DNA of 64,000 nucleotides from Durusdinium trenchii (Eukaryota; Sar; Dinophyceae; Suessiales; Symbiodiniaceae): assembly GCA_963970005.1 (NCBI GenBank), contig CAXAMN010022917.1:1063546-1127545 (forward strand). The letters run 5' to 3'. A program made the translations under genes and the position numbers. Positions 19,794 to 30,500 of this stretch are shown here, in pieces. Each line of letters starts with the position of its first letter. The stretch's first letter is position 1. Under the pieces are notes generated by a model that was not told the DNA's origin, did no database searches, and saw only the letters and a list, made by a program, of their open reading frames with translations.

Positions 19794-21652
19794 ATGAGGT
19801 GAGGTGGAAAATGGTCAAAAAGAACCCATCGAATTTCATTGGCTATCCATCTCCATTCGCTGATAACATCATCATCAAGTTGGAATTGGCCGCCATCATA
19901 CCACTCATTTCCAACAACAACAACAACAACAAGGACCAGTTTCAGGCGACGTTGAAGCGCTTCAAAGTAAGTCCTTGCCTCAAAAAGCATGTTGTCAACC
20001 TGCTCGAAGTGAGTCGAGACCGTGGCAATGTTCTGGAAAATCCGATAGATCGTCTCTTGGTCAATCGTTGCACCAATGATAATCAGTTGTTCCTGATCAT
20101 CGACATCAAAATAATAGTAATCACCATCCACAATGCCAGCCTCAATCGTAGCAACACTAGGTGCCCCTTGTTGCATAACGCTCGCATCAGAGCTGGCTCT
20201 TGCTAGAGAGGAACTTTGCGTTGCTGAGTCAAACATAGTGCTCACGGATTGCTGTGTATCCGTATCGTCAAGGTTTTCCTCAATCAGAAAGATGAAAATC
20301 CCTTCATATAGTGGCACCGCCCGTCCTGGTAGATACTGTCGACCATTAGCACGAATCATGCATTCAGTATCAGTTCTACAAAGATTCTCAGGCACGAGAA
20401 GATCAAAGAGATCTCGAACTTCTGGAAAACCATCACTGCAATCGCTCCAGGCACTGGCGGTAAAGACCCTCGCATCGCTAGTGTAGTCGAAGAGCAGGGG
20501 CAGAACATGTTCATCATGGTCAACCACAAGTACAACCGGCACCTGTCCCAGACCCAGGTTTGGCAGTGGTCGGATGGGCACAATGCACATATCTGCCCTC
20601 CTAAGATGCTCAGCCCAGATTTCAAAGACCTGTTCTTCACATGGTTGGGACCGTATCAAAATCTGTTGTTTGTAGTTTCTCAGAGCTCTATCACGGTCAT
20701 GCCAAGCATGGAAATATGACCGCAAGATGACTCTACTTTCACGTACTGGTGTGAGGAAAGTATCCACACCCGAAAAAGCATAGTCATGCAGATAGTCTCG
20801 ATGAACAACAAGGTCCTGCTGCATCAAGGCAATACCAACAAAGTTGGGGTGTTCGCCACTATAGAGTCTGTGCTCCTCAAAATGTGGCACAAAACTTGCA
20901 AGGCCATCAAGTGCCGAATTAGCTCGACGCTGCTGCGGAGCTGCTGCATAATCAGTCCAATCATCTTCCGAACAACTGCCAGGCTCTTGTAGCTCTAGTT
21001 CAGATTGCAGGGCAAGAATGGACGGAGCAGCGTAGTCTTCTGGTTGGCAGATTCCATAGATGTTGCCGGTGGTAGATTGCTGAGTTCCACAAGACCAAGA
21101 GAACTCAGGATCCTGGTGTACAGCTTCAGGCCCAAAGGTAGGGCCTGAAAGATTTGCCCCAATATGAACAAACTCAGCTGTGGCAATATGGCAGAGTAGA
21201 ATAACCCCTGTCCAGTTCAGTCCGTATGGTTGCGGTCTGAATCTCCGTGCAATGCGACATCGACCAACACAGCGTGCATTTGCAGGCATGCGCAGAAGTT
21301 CATCACATCGACCTCTATAGATCCAAAGTAGAGAATGTAGGCCAAAGGAAATCAACAAGATCTTGGCAACCCAAAAAATACAAACAAGACCAAAACTTGG
21401 ATCAGTTGTAAATTCGGCACAGCATTCCAAGGGAATGATTGACAATAGATAGGAGAGGACATGCCACAGCATGGCTTCACTCGTCTGTGCTCGAATCGGC
21501 AGGCCAATGATTCTGTTTGGGCACCAAAGAGAAATGGTGGTCCGATATATACAATCAAAGGCCTGGACCAGACACCAACTCCAAAGCAGGAGATAAAGCA
21601 TCCAGCGCTGTATGCACAAAAATTGAGCTACAAAATCCGGAGGCTTCCCCAA
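19610..21652 (-). CDS. retroelement polyprotein: membrane segments plus first unknown module
   Basis: A 680-codon frame. The first 180 or so residues contain four hydrophobic stretches able to span a membrane: around residues 18-34 (WMLYLLLWSWCLVQAF), 63-82, 88-113 (GLVCIFWVAKILLISFGL) and 144-160. Membrane segments are unexpected in a LINE protein. From about residue 230 comes a module that recurs later in the polyprotein. It has a Tyr/Trp-rich entry (SYFHAWHDRDRALRNYKQQ), a conserved Trp, then a hydrophobic strand (GQVPVVLVVDHDEHVLPLLF). Two Met-Gln motifs occur (GIALMQQDL, DASVMQQG). A run of valines near the end comes from an ACA microsatellite at 19912-19932. Coding passes to the next frame in the 19610-19793 overlap. 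Confidence 0.6.
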   Translation of the reverse strand: MGKPPDFVAQFLCIQRWMLYLLLWSWCLVQAFDCIYRTTISLWCPNRIIGLPIRAQTSEAMLWHVLSYLLSIIPLECCAEFTTDPSFGLVCIFWVAKILLISFGLHSLLWIYRGRCDELLRMPANARCVGRCRIARRFRPQPYGLNWTGVILLCHIATAEFVHIGANLSGPTFGPEAVHQDPEFSWSCGTQQSTTGNIYGICQPEDYAAPSILALQSELELQEPGSCSEDDWTDYAAAPQQRRANSALDGLASFVPHFEEHRLYSGEHPNFVGIALMQQDLVVHRDYLHDYAFSGVDTFLTPVRESRVILRSYFHAWHDRDRALRNYKQQILIRSQPCEEQVFEIWAEHLRRADMCIVPIRPLPNLGLGQVPVVLVVDHDEHVLPLLFDYTSDARVFTASAWSDCSDGFPEVRDLFDLLVPENLCRTDTECMIRANGRQYLPGRAVPLYEGIFIFLIEENLDDTDTQQSVSTMFDSATQSSSLARASSDASVMQQGAPSVATIEAGIVDGDYYYFDVDDQEQLIIIGATIDQETIYRIFQNIATVSTHFEQVDNMLFEARTYFEALQRRLKLVLVVVVVVGNEWYDGGQFQLDDDVISEWRWIANEIRWVLFDHFPPHLMCILTYGQSYQTCRPQSKKETMTIMYWWTMIAQLRCGLRLLSFRIQKNQTLKGWLSDCSPR

Positions 21653-21990
21653 GCCTTTTTTGTGGTTCCATCCTTCGGGATTGCATCATCACGATTCCCT
21701 CATCATGACGAAAAAGTTTTCCAGTCTCATCAATCATTCCGAGATGGGAGACCAGCTGGGACACATCAAAATAGATAGCTTGGTGGCGCGCTTGCCGCTG
21801 TAGGTTCCACAAACACCAGCTATCAGGAAGAATTTGGTAGCCAGGGGCACTGCTGCTTTGAAATCTAGCGCACGAATCCCCAAACTTCGGCAACAAATGG
21901 CCAAAATCTTTACTATGTATAGCATTACCCCAATTAGCTATACCGAAAGCTGACTGGATAGCTCCAAGCTTCAGGACATACCATTGAGTC
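21555..21990 (-). CDS. retroelement polyprotein, linker segment
   Basis: Second frame of the polyprotein, open from about 21990 and continuing the coiled-coil segment without a stop. It contains residues such as YFDVSQLVSHLGMIDETGKL and then HDEGIVMMQSRRMEPQ, the first of the recurring hydrophobic-Met-Gln motifs of this element. Around 21650 coding character moves to the next frame (GKPPDFVAQFLCIQRW), one base apart. No known domain. Confidence 0.55.
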
Positions 21991-23200
21991 CGCGAGGCGT
22001 CCTCAAAGGTGTCGTCCGGTGCCTTCGAATCATGCGGTCTCCTCCCATACGGAAAGGCATCAACGCTGTCTCGTTGCCTGGCACCGCAGCATCCACTTCT
22101 ATAGTTGCAGCTGTGGGTAGACCAGCTTGCTGTCGATCTGCTAGCTCTTGGATCACTTTCTTGACCTCTGCTGGCTCTGAATACTTCTCCACATCCGCAA
22201 TCACGTATAGTCGTTGACCGTGTCCCGCATTTCGCTCGGGATAGATGCCAACAATTCCCTGATCTCTGTCTGCTTGACTAAGTCCTGATCTCCAAGTGCT
22301 GCTGTTTCCGCACTGCGCTTCAATGGGGACCTCGACCTCCTCCTTGAGTTGCAATCGCCAAAGAGGGGGGGGGTCCTCCAAACCAGTCATAGTGCCATGA
22401 TACATACCCTCGGGCAGTGCAGCTGAAGGCCGATGAACTTCTTGTGGGGAATCCTTGTTCCACAGCTCGTTCTTGTGTGTGGTTTGGATCGCTGTGACCA
22501 AAGTCTGCACCTGACTGACCAGGTCCTGATTCCTCTGTTCCATAGCAGCTACATACGAAGTCATCTGGTTCATCTTGTTCTTGACCTCGTCCAGCTCCTT
22601 GGCCAAAGGTTCCATTTCCCCATTCATCTCTTCGTCTTCGTACAGCGCATCCTTTCCTTCTTCGGCCAGCTTCAGATCCATCCTGAGCTGTTGCATCTCC
22701 TTGGCATGAATCTCTTCTGCCTTCTTGAGGCCTGCGACCATACCGTTTTTCCACCTGCCATAACTTGCCTCCTTCTTGTCCAGGTCCTCTTTGATCTTCT
22801 CGACCCTGGTCAAGTTCTTCCGAGCCTTGTTGAGCTCCCTCTGTTGTTCTCTCAGCTTCTCCCTTGGATCTGGCTCGACAATCTTCTTGATGTAGTCGGG
22901 GATCTCTGCAGTGTCGTTCTTGCTGGACATAAAACGAACTGCTTCCTTGAGGCATCTGTTTTCCTCCTGCATGGCAGAGGATGTAGTGGAAAGCAAGCCA
23001 GCTGATGAACCACCATCGCCAAACTCCAACTCGATCTTTTGGCCGTCGTGACCCACCAAGACCGGCACATTCTTTCCCTTCTGCTGCTTGCCATCGTTCT
23101 TGGGCTTTTCCTTGGTCGTTTTCACTTCCTTCGTCTTTGGCCATGACTGCTTCCATTCTTCCGCTCTGTAGTTCCAGGCTTTCTGCTGCTTCCATGACAT
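21971..23200 (-). CDS. retroelement N-terminal coiled-coil region (ORF1-like)
   Basis: The frame is open from further upstream, but the first ATG with protein-like sequence after it is at 23198-23200 (MSWKQQKAWNYRAEEWKQSW). A lysine-rich stretch follows (residues about 20-45). Next comes a long charged coiled coil (about 105-265) with heptad-like leucines and glutamates such as KLREQQRELNKARKNL. The C-terminal third has less regular sequence. Basic plus coiled-coil regions are typical of LINE ORF1 proteins, which trimerise and bind RNA. No RRM or CCHC knuckle is visible. The frame meets TGA at 21971-21973. The adjacent frame is open from about 21990 (WYVLKLGAIQSAFGIANWG), so this is probably the N-terminus of the polyprotein and not a separate ORF. 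Confidence 0.65.
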   Translation of the reverse strand: MSWKQQKAWNYRAEEWKQSWPKTKEVKTTKEKPKNDGKQQKGKNVPVLVGHDGQKIELEFGDGGSSAGLLSTTSSAMQEENRCLKEAVRFMSSKNDTAEIPDYIKKIVEPDPREKLREQQRELNKARKNLTRVEKIKEDLDKKEASYGRWKNGMVAGLKKAEEIHAKEMQQLRMDLKLAEEGKDALYEDEEMNGEMEPLAKELDEVKNKMNQMTSYVAAMEQRNQDLVSQVQTLVTAIQTTHKNELWNKDSPQEVHRPSAALPEGMYHGTMTGLEDPPPLWRLQLKEEVEVPIEAQCGNSSTWRSGLSQADRDQGIVGIYPERNAGHGQRLYVIADVEKYSEPAEVKKVIQELADRQQAGLPTAATIEVDAAVPGNETALMPFRMGGDRMIRRHRTTPLRTPRGLNGMS

Positions 23201-23276
23201 TGCAAAATCCGGAAGCCGATAACGTGGTCTACTATGATGCGGTAAAAGGACCCTCAAGGCCCTTTGAAGCTTCAGC

Positions 23277-23568
23277 CTAGCCTTTGTTCTGAGCCTCCTC
23301 TTTTTCTTGACACCCTGAATGAAAGATCGAGCTGCCGCTCTCCTCGATCTCAGGCGTCTGTGCCAGGAAGGTGATCTGAGTGCCGTTGGGCTCAGTGTGG
23401 ATCACCAAGGCAAAGGCAGGGAGCAAATGCAACACTAGTTCCAAGTCGCCGCCAAGTTCACAAACAATGGCAGCGAGGGGCGACGAGGAACAAATGCTCT
23501 GGGGCAAACAAGAATTCCGCAGCGTTTGCCGCGGCGAGCTTGAGCCCTTGAAATGCACCTACACAAAT
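23277..23568 (-). CDS. coding-like (possibly terminal) exon of an unknown gene next to the retroelement
   Basis: After an AG|G acceptor (start 23568) the minus strand reads an open frame to TAG at 23277-23279, about 97 codons. It includes AIVCELGGDLELVLHLLPAF, ALVIHTEPNGTQITFLAQTP and an acidic, Lys-containing tail (QEKEEAQNKG). The central part suggests beta strands. No family is recognised. The stop lies only 77 bp from the retroelement's first ATG. This could be the last exon of a host gene or a leader ORF of the element itself. Confidence 0.4.
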
Positions 23569-23728
23569 AGTCATTTCTCCTCTCAATGCAGTATGCCAGT
23601 ATGCATCTGATTCAGAAGACTTGAGTCACGGAGCTAGCTGGATCCCAGGTGCCTGCCCGAAACGGGCCAATTCCGAGGCTTGCACCCGGGGAAGACTCCA
23701 AGAGCAATTAGTCAATCTAGTCACATAC

Positions 23729-23840
23729 CTGTAATCTAAAAGCATCAAACATGCATCAATCCATTGTTGCCAATCGTCAATACAACCCAAATCCGACAAC
23801 CGTTTGGATTCAATGGCTTCCAAATCCAACAGTGTCTTCC
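23729..23840 (-). CDS. coding-like exon
   Basis: Reads DLEAIESKRLSDLGCIDDWQ and then QWIDACLMLLDYR, followed at 23728 by a strong GTATGT donor. It lies upstream, in the direction of transcription, of the exon at 23277-23568. A direct join would change frame, so an additional exon or another acceptor must be used. Function unknown. Confidence 0.38.
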
Positions 23841-24206
23841 AACAGACCTCAGTGCGTCGAAGTCATTCGCTGTGGACTTTGATGTCGAGCGAGCTTCTGT
23901 AAGGACTTCTTGTCAGTCACCATTTCTTGCTCCATTTCCTGGCCGGGATACCGTGTCGGCCCGTGTCGACACACGGTGGCCGTACACGAAACCTCATCTC
24001 GGTGTGTGCGAAACCATGCGACACCTCATTTCATTGCACAATCCATTCTGGCACAAACCGTCCAAACCGTCCTATGTGATTGTTTTCAACCTGTCTTGAA
24101 CAACTATTTGCACTTCATCACTGGAGCATACTGGAGCCATCTCGTGGGGTCGGGCCGTGCTTCTTCGCAAAGGGATTGCAAAGAATACATGACAAATCAA
24201 GCCCAT

Positions 24207-24305
24207 CGCTATTTCATTAGGTTGGAGGCCGTCGCCATTAGGTTGGAGGCCATAGCTAGTAGGTTGGAAGCAATCACTAGTAGAGTGGGTTGGAGGCCAT
24301 TGCTT
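24207..24305 (+). repeat. 21-bp tandem repeat (LEAIASR-type)
   Basis: Four units of AGGTTGGAGGCCATAGCTAGT and variants. Same family as 7030-7120. Confidence 0.75.
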
Positions 24306-24424
24306 CTTTTTTTGTTAGACACTTTCACTGTGTATGTACACTGGGCAGCCACTATCATCCACTATCTTACTATCCCAATCACCAAAGTTTCGATTAGTTT
24401 CCAAGTGCTGTCGGAATGAGTCGT

Positions 24425-24572
24425 GGCCGAAACGTGTCCTTCCACTGGGCACGGATCCAGTCCTCTGCCAGATTTAGCACGTCATGGGCGCGAGCTTCAG
24501 CAAACGTGTCGACGACCACCTCATCGGGATGCAAGTCCGGAACACTCCATGCAACCGGCATCTCTTTGATCC
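24425..24572 (-). CDS. coding-like exon
   Basis: After an AG|G acceptor near 24572 the minus strand reads IKEMPVAWSVPDLHPDEVVV and then TFAEARAHDVLNLAEDWIRA. The composition is globular-protein-like. It may belong to the same gene as the segments at 23277-23840. No domain recognised. Confidence 0.38.
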
Positions 24573-24599
24573 TTTTTGCCCAGTGTAAAACCATCGTAT

Positions 24600-27500
24600 G
24601 ACTCTTTGCAATGTCCTGAAGTCATGTTGTCGTTCTTTTGTACTCTTATAATTCTCTTATATCTCTTATCGTTTTGTCAGGCGGTGGGCTCTGTGCACTA
24701 GAATTTTGAACTTTCTATCCAGCTTTCTGTGGGTTTGAAAGCAGCCTTGGTCGAAAGTCAACAAATGTCATCTGTTCCTTTCGTTTCCTTTAATTTCGCA
24801 TTCATGTCCTTTCATTTTGCATTCTGTTTCTTTCAATTTCCTTAAATGGGTCATGTGGGTATCCTCCCAAGCGCTCGCATTTTTGCAATATTTCGTTATC
24901 GTTTTGGAGGCCTGTGCAGGTTACCATCTTCAGGGTTCATGAATATGTACATGTAATTACATGTATAAGCTCGTTATCCTTTTATTTTTTACGTTATTTG
25001 TTTTTTTACTCTTATCGCTTTCTGGGCCAGCAATTCATTAGTAGTGTTAAGGTGCGGCGGCCAATACAAAACTGCTGAGCGTGGGGTTATGTAAAAACAG
25101 CCCGGGGAGCGTGTTTTAGGGGATCAATGTCACTAGTCAGTCATAGTCTTCCATACATGGAGTGGCTGGGAATTGGCTGCAACAAATACGACTTGCAATC
25201 GGCGACTTGCAGTTTCTCATTTTGTTGCAAGTGACTTCCAATCGATTTGATGTTTTAGGAGCCCGTCGATGGCGTAGCATGCTGGGATTTTGCAATGCTA
25301 TGGTTTACAAAGTTCTAGTCGATTGCGCAGCCACATGTGGGGTCTTGACCAGCATTTCATTTCAGCCAAGCGTCGGCTACAATCAAATTCAACACCTGAG
25401 TCTCGAGACGGGTGAACGGTGGATCAACTGAGAACACAGCATGTCTAAGCCAAGAAAGAACATGCCGTTGAATGCACATGTGTCCATATTTATTTGTATT
25501 TGCGCTAGACCTGGTAGCAACAATGAACATCTGCAAAACTATGCGCAAGGTGTCTTGTGGTTATGACATCCATTCTCGAAAACAGTCTCCTTCGAAGCCT
25601 CCTCCACCCCTACGAAAGCATCATCGAACATCATCGAACCAAGTGCCTGCAATGTCCTCCTCAGCATAAACACACAACCAAACACAACCTGACGACACCC
25701 CAGCACCAACCCCCCACATTACAGGTTGACCCAATCGACCGGTTGCTCCCGGTGTCGACACTTCCGGACGACCCAATGGGGGACGGACCGGCACGATACC
25801 CCCGGCCGGATGCCGCTGAGGGCCCTGCGCCGAAGACCAGGGTGAGTTGAGATCCAACAAAAATGATCGCAGTGGCGGGATAGGCCTAGCAACACTTCGC
25901 AGGACGGAGAGATGGACTTTGGCCTAGAGATAGCTTAATCATGCTTAATCTAGGATCGCTAGGATTGTAAGAACATGCAGGGTTTTTCGCACCATTCGAG
26001 GATTTTCATTCTCATCTTCCTGTCTTCCCCACATCTTCCGACGGCTCACACCCCTCAACCACCCCTTCGCGTTGTTGCTTTTTCACCGGTGGCTCTCAAC
26101 AAGGGAGGACCGCGGCGCCTGAATCACGGGCACCGCGATCTCTCCCCAACTATCACCTGCAATGACTGTCATTGGTCCGTCGAGTGATCGACCAGATCGA
26201 CCAAATGTGCGGACCAAATGACTTCCCCATTGGACATGATTATCGGATTATCTTGGTGGGGTCCAAATCGTTTTCCAATGTTTCTTCAATTCATATACTT
26301 GACATACGGGCACATAGACTCAAAATGACTTAAACACAAAGTACATTATTGTGGTTTCAGATGCCATCTCACAACCACAGAGAAGAGGCTTACAGTGCTT
26401 TCTGCACAGGAATGGCACGGCACTTGTTTTATTCGCTTGGGTTCTTGTGGCACTGGGCAGCAACGCATAAGCGGAGTTAGGAGCTTGGCCAATGAATAAA
26501 AACCAGTACATAATGTGTGGAAGATACGGAGTGCCAGACGAGACTGTTAGGTTATCGTTCGCTTATCGTTTGGAGGATCGTTTGGGAATCTGATATGTCC
26601 GAGGAAAGTCATCGGAAAAATCCTGCGAGGTCCTTTCAACGGAATGCAATTGGTTTAAGGCAAGGCAAATTGCTGATGATGAAATGCTTTGCCCCTCGGT
26701 TTAGCTCAAATAACAATGCACATGCAAAAAAGACATTATAACGATAACATTTTTGCACCCACGACATCTAAAACAATATTATCGTTTTTGGTGGGGACCA
26801 TCGCTTTCCACAGAAGCAAAGCCCTCAACATAGGTCAGGGTAATGCCTTGACTAAATAAGTCATATGAGACTCAATGAGAGGATACGCGTATTTGCAGAG
26901 AATACCCCCTTTTCTTAATTCTAAGAAGTCATTGATGCTCTCAATTCAAGTAAGCAAACGCACTATCAACATATACCAGCATCTTCATCCCCAAAATGGG
27001 CCCCAATGGCAAGTCTGGGTTCCCCATCGGCCACCACCAAGGTGCTTGAACAGCAGCAGGTTTGCATTCATGACCTTGGCCATGCAGGTTGCACACCATC
27101 AAATTTGCCGTTCCGTTCGTCGATGGCCCTTCCGTTTGTTTCACCTCCGTTCGTCACACCAAGTGACGGAGCCGGTGATATCCACACAAAGCTCACCGCA
27201 GTCGGGGAACTTCTCCGGGCCCAATTCCCAGATGATCCTCAGCGTCAGACATCGTGACAATCCGATCCTTGCAATTGATCTCAAAGGGCGAACAACTCGG
27301 ACAACGCCTGGTGACAGGTATAGACCTTCTATAATGTTTGTTCTGTTCATGATGATTCACATTGCATAAAACCCTCCAAATGAAGAGGTTTTGCAATCCA
27401 CATTCGGAAGGTTTATTCATCAAGAGTCTATTAAATGTCTACTGCATGACCTGTTCCTTCACTGTCCTCCTGTCCGGCTGGAGATTCTCTGTCCCAACGA

Positions 27501-30500
27501 TCTTAGGATGGACCGTTGGGGACTCGTCCAGATCCAGACTGTCCGACCCAAAGACACTCACGGGGTTCAAAGACACTCACATGGTTACGTGGATGGCATG
27601 GCCCTTATGTGGATGGCATGACCATGCAATCCGAATTCCAAACAGGGTGTGCCATCCACGTAAGCATGTTAGTTCCAGGGAGAGTAGATGTCCCTGTCCG
27701 AAAACTTCCCGCTACTCAGCAACCTGCCATCACTGATGTCAGGCTATGATAATTAAGAGACATCCTAGCGGCTAACACATCTTGATCCATGCCTGTCCCC
27801 ATCGGTCAAACACAGTCAAGAACTAAGCCTAAGCCATTGGCGGATAGACCATCTCCACCATCAGCATTGCCCAGAAGCTCCTAAGCATTTTCATCCGCTG
27901 CCCACAGCACAGCGATTCTCATAGCCTGTTTCCATCCTTTTCCAACTGCCTCAAACATTCCTTCTGTCAAGATTTGGACCTTCTGACTGGAACTGTCCGG
28001 TCTTTTCTGACTTAAGAACAAATCGAGAATTGCCAAAGCACATCACTCCAAAGCAAATCAGAAAAGACCATGCCAGTGCTTTCCTGAGCGCCGGAAACGG
28101 AACCGAGTTACGGAACCGGTCTCCGTCCGGAGAGTCGGCGGTCCGGACGTCTGGAAGCCATTTGGGACGGCCGTTCGCAAGTGTGCCGACGGTAGTTTGG
28201 GGAAGTCCAGTGGGATGGTGATGTTCTGATGAGTGGGTACGAGTGGGTACCTTAGGTGAACCACCCAACTAGCTGCTAATCCCTGATACTCTTGGGATGG
28301 TTTTGACGCACCAGGTCCCCCCAACTTTGATCCACAGCCATCTGAGGGCAAGCCACATGCAGGTTGCCATCATTGTCAGCAGTCGGCGAAGCCTCATGCA
28401 AATCTTGAGAAAAACTGGGATTGGAAAGCGCTTGCGGCAGCGCCCGGCAATGCGGTGCTGCAAGGCTGCAAGGGAGGGGTCCGTAATCTTTGTTGAGTTT
28501 TTGAGGGGGACACCCAAGCATACAAGGACTTTAAGGCTTCTAAGGAAGAAAAACGTGGATCGGCAGTGCACACCTTGTGCCAAAGCTGCCTTAACTTGGA
28601 CTTCCTCTTCTTTGAAGAGATCAAAGTTGCAGCGACGATGCGTTGTCTCTTGCACATGTGCTTAAGTGCGCACACAAAACATACATAAAAATATATTATG
28701 TGATATATTATGATATCCTAAACTATTTGAGTCTGAAGACTTGGCTGACAGTGCACTTGCATAGTATACCGTTGATGTGTCTCATCTTTCCTTCTTTTTC
28801 TTAATAGAAACTTCATCCAAACTTCCACCTTTTCAATCCGAACTTCCCCTTCGAACAACCGGTCATGTTCCGTCTCGACTGCGTGACGCCGCCGAATCCG
28901 CTCCGAGAGACTCCTTGAGCGATGCGCTCTTGCGAAGAATCCGCGTGAGTCCTTCGGTACGACACCGACCCAACAGCGAAGGAGACGAGACCGTTGGACC
29001 GTTGGGTTTGGATGGATCTTGACAGTTCCCAAATCATCCATGGGACTGGAATAGTGATAATAATACATAACCATAACTTTGTTTCTATACATTTACTGAC
29101 CCCATGAGTTATGGCACGAATGTATGTATACAACATGCAACTATTCCAGTCCCATGGATTCGGTACTTGTTAGCGCTTCTAGACATGCTTCTTTGCTAGT
29201 TTTACTTGGCTTGTATTCTAAACCCCTCAGAACCAACTTTGGGGGAGAAGCGGAAGAAGCGACATGGTTCATCAGCACGACAACACCGCTATGTTCCAAA
29301 AAAGCGTGAGCATGGCCCAGTGTCCGATCGCCCAAGATTACAGTGATTACAGCCTTTAAGTGACATAAGCGCGCAGACCCATTTCGGCTCTACAGGCTGG
29401 CAAAGTCAGAGATCTATTTGATCGGTGTGGCTTTTCTGAGGTGAAGGGCACGGAATCTGGGCCCGGAATAGGCATGATTCTCAACATGAGTAAATACGCC
29501 GCCTGACATGCCAGGCGTACTTTGGCATGCGGAAAACGGAACACGGATAATCTTGAATCAAGCGGCGCAGTATTCTTGCGACCCGCAGCAATCGCAGCAT
29601 CCCGACCCGTGTCATGGCATCAGACATTCCCAAAGCACTGAGAATCAACTCAGCCTGGCAAGGTCTTTGGCAGATTTCTGATCAGCTTTACGCAAAGTCC
29701 TAGTTTGGCAGAGACGGTGACAGTGACACACACACACACAAGTACATGATCTATGGTTTGGAAAATGGCCATAAAATCACCACTTCCCTCTTTGATTGCG
29801 TCGATTTGACGGGTCACTTCTCCTTGTCTTTGCTTCTCAGCCTACCACCGGTTCTTTTTCACCCGCCAAGTGGCGTAGCCGCACACGAGCACGCCCAGAT
29901 CCACCCTCAGCGAGCGGCAGTTGAATTTGGGCACTCGCTCGGACCGTGCGCTGAAAAAGAGCCCGAACGCGGATCTGAAGCAAATTCCCCACGTCTACAT
30001 TACGTATCTAAAAAGACAACCATTTGGATGGTAACACCATGTAACACCTCTTTATAATCTTTATATGGGTTGTTGTTGTTGCTGCTGTTGCTACATATTC
30101 CTACTACGTATGATTTATCCACGATCTACGAAGGTCAAAGAACCCCCCAAAGACATATCGCCTCTTTTCTCGGTGTCCTCACGCCATCACGGTCGTGAAC
30201 ACTGGGCTCGTTTCAGAGTGTGCACATTCTCTGCTGGCCGAGTCTCATGAAGAGAAAGTCTCTCCACAAGGTCTTCATGACACAAATTCCACGCACTGAG
30301 AAGAACAAGATCAGCTCCAAAGTGTACCTTTGACCAAAGGGATACAGCAGGAGGAATTGATGTACTCCAATGTACTCCCTGTTTAGAGGATCAACTGTCG
30401 GACATGGCCCCCTGGAAACCCGGAATCGATCGACAGCAAGCTCTCTGTGCTTTGCGCGAGATATCATCGACCGGTTTCACCAGGAATCGCCGGGCCACTT

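Larger units (their letters stand above)
8745..23200 (-). mobile_element. giant LINE-like retroelement encoding RNase H, APE endonuclease, RT, zinc finger and a methyltransferase-like domain
   Basis: One coding trajectory of about 14.46 kb (roughly 4,800 codons) runs from an ATG at 23200 to a TGA at 8745-8747. Domain order is coiled coil, membrane segments, repeated unknown modules, RNase H, apurinic-type endonuclease/exonuclease/phosphatase, reverse transcriptase, C2H2-like fingers, and a C5-methyltransferase-like domain. APE endonuclease followed by RT defines a non-LTR element that nicks target DNA and primes cDNA there. I find no LTRs, integrase or protease. The frame changes about twelve times. 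Neighbouring frames overlap at most joins, with no stop between them, so these look like single-base indels and not introns. Element ends and target-site duplications were not identified. The span given is only the coding part. Confidence 0.85.

Noticed and set aside
22320-23195. 291-codon alternative minus-strand frame rich in Glu/Gly/Arg
   Set aside because: It overlaps the coiled-coil frame out of register. Its composition (runs of G, E, R) is what a shifted reading of a Lys/Glu coiled coil gives.
8745-23200. LTR retrotransposon or endogenous retrovirus
   Set aside because: No LTRs, integrase, aspartic protease or gag CCHC were found. The RT blocks and APE domain are LINE-type.
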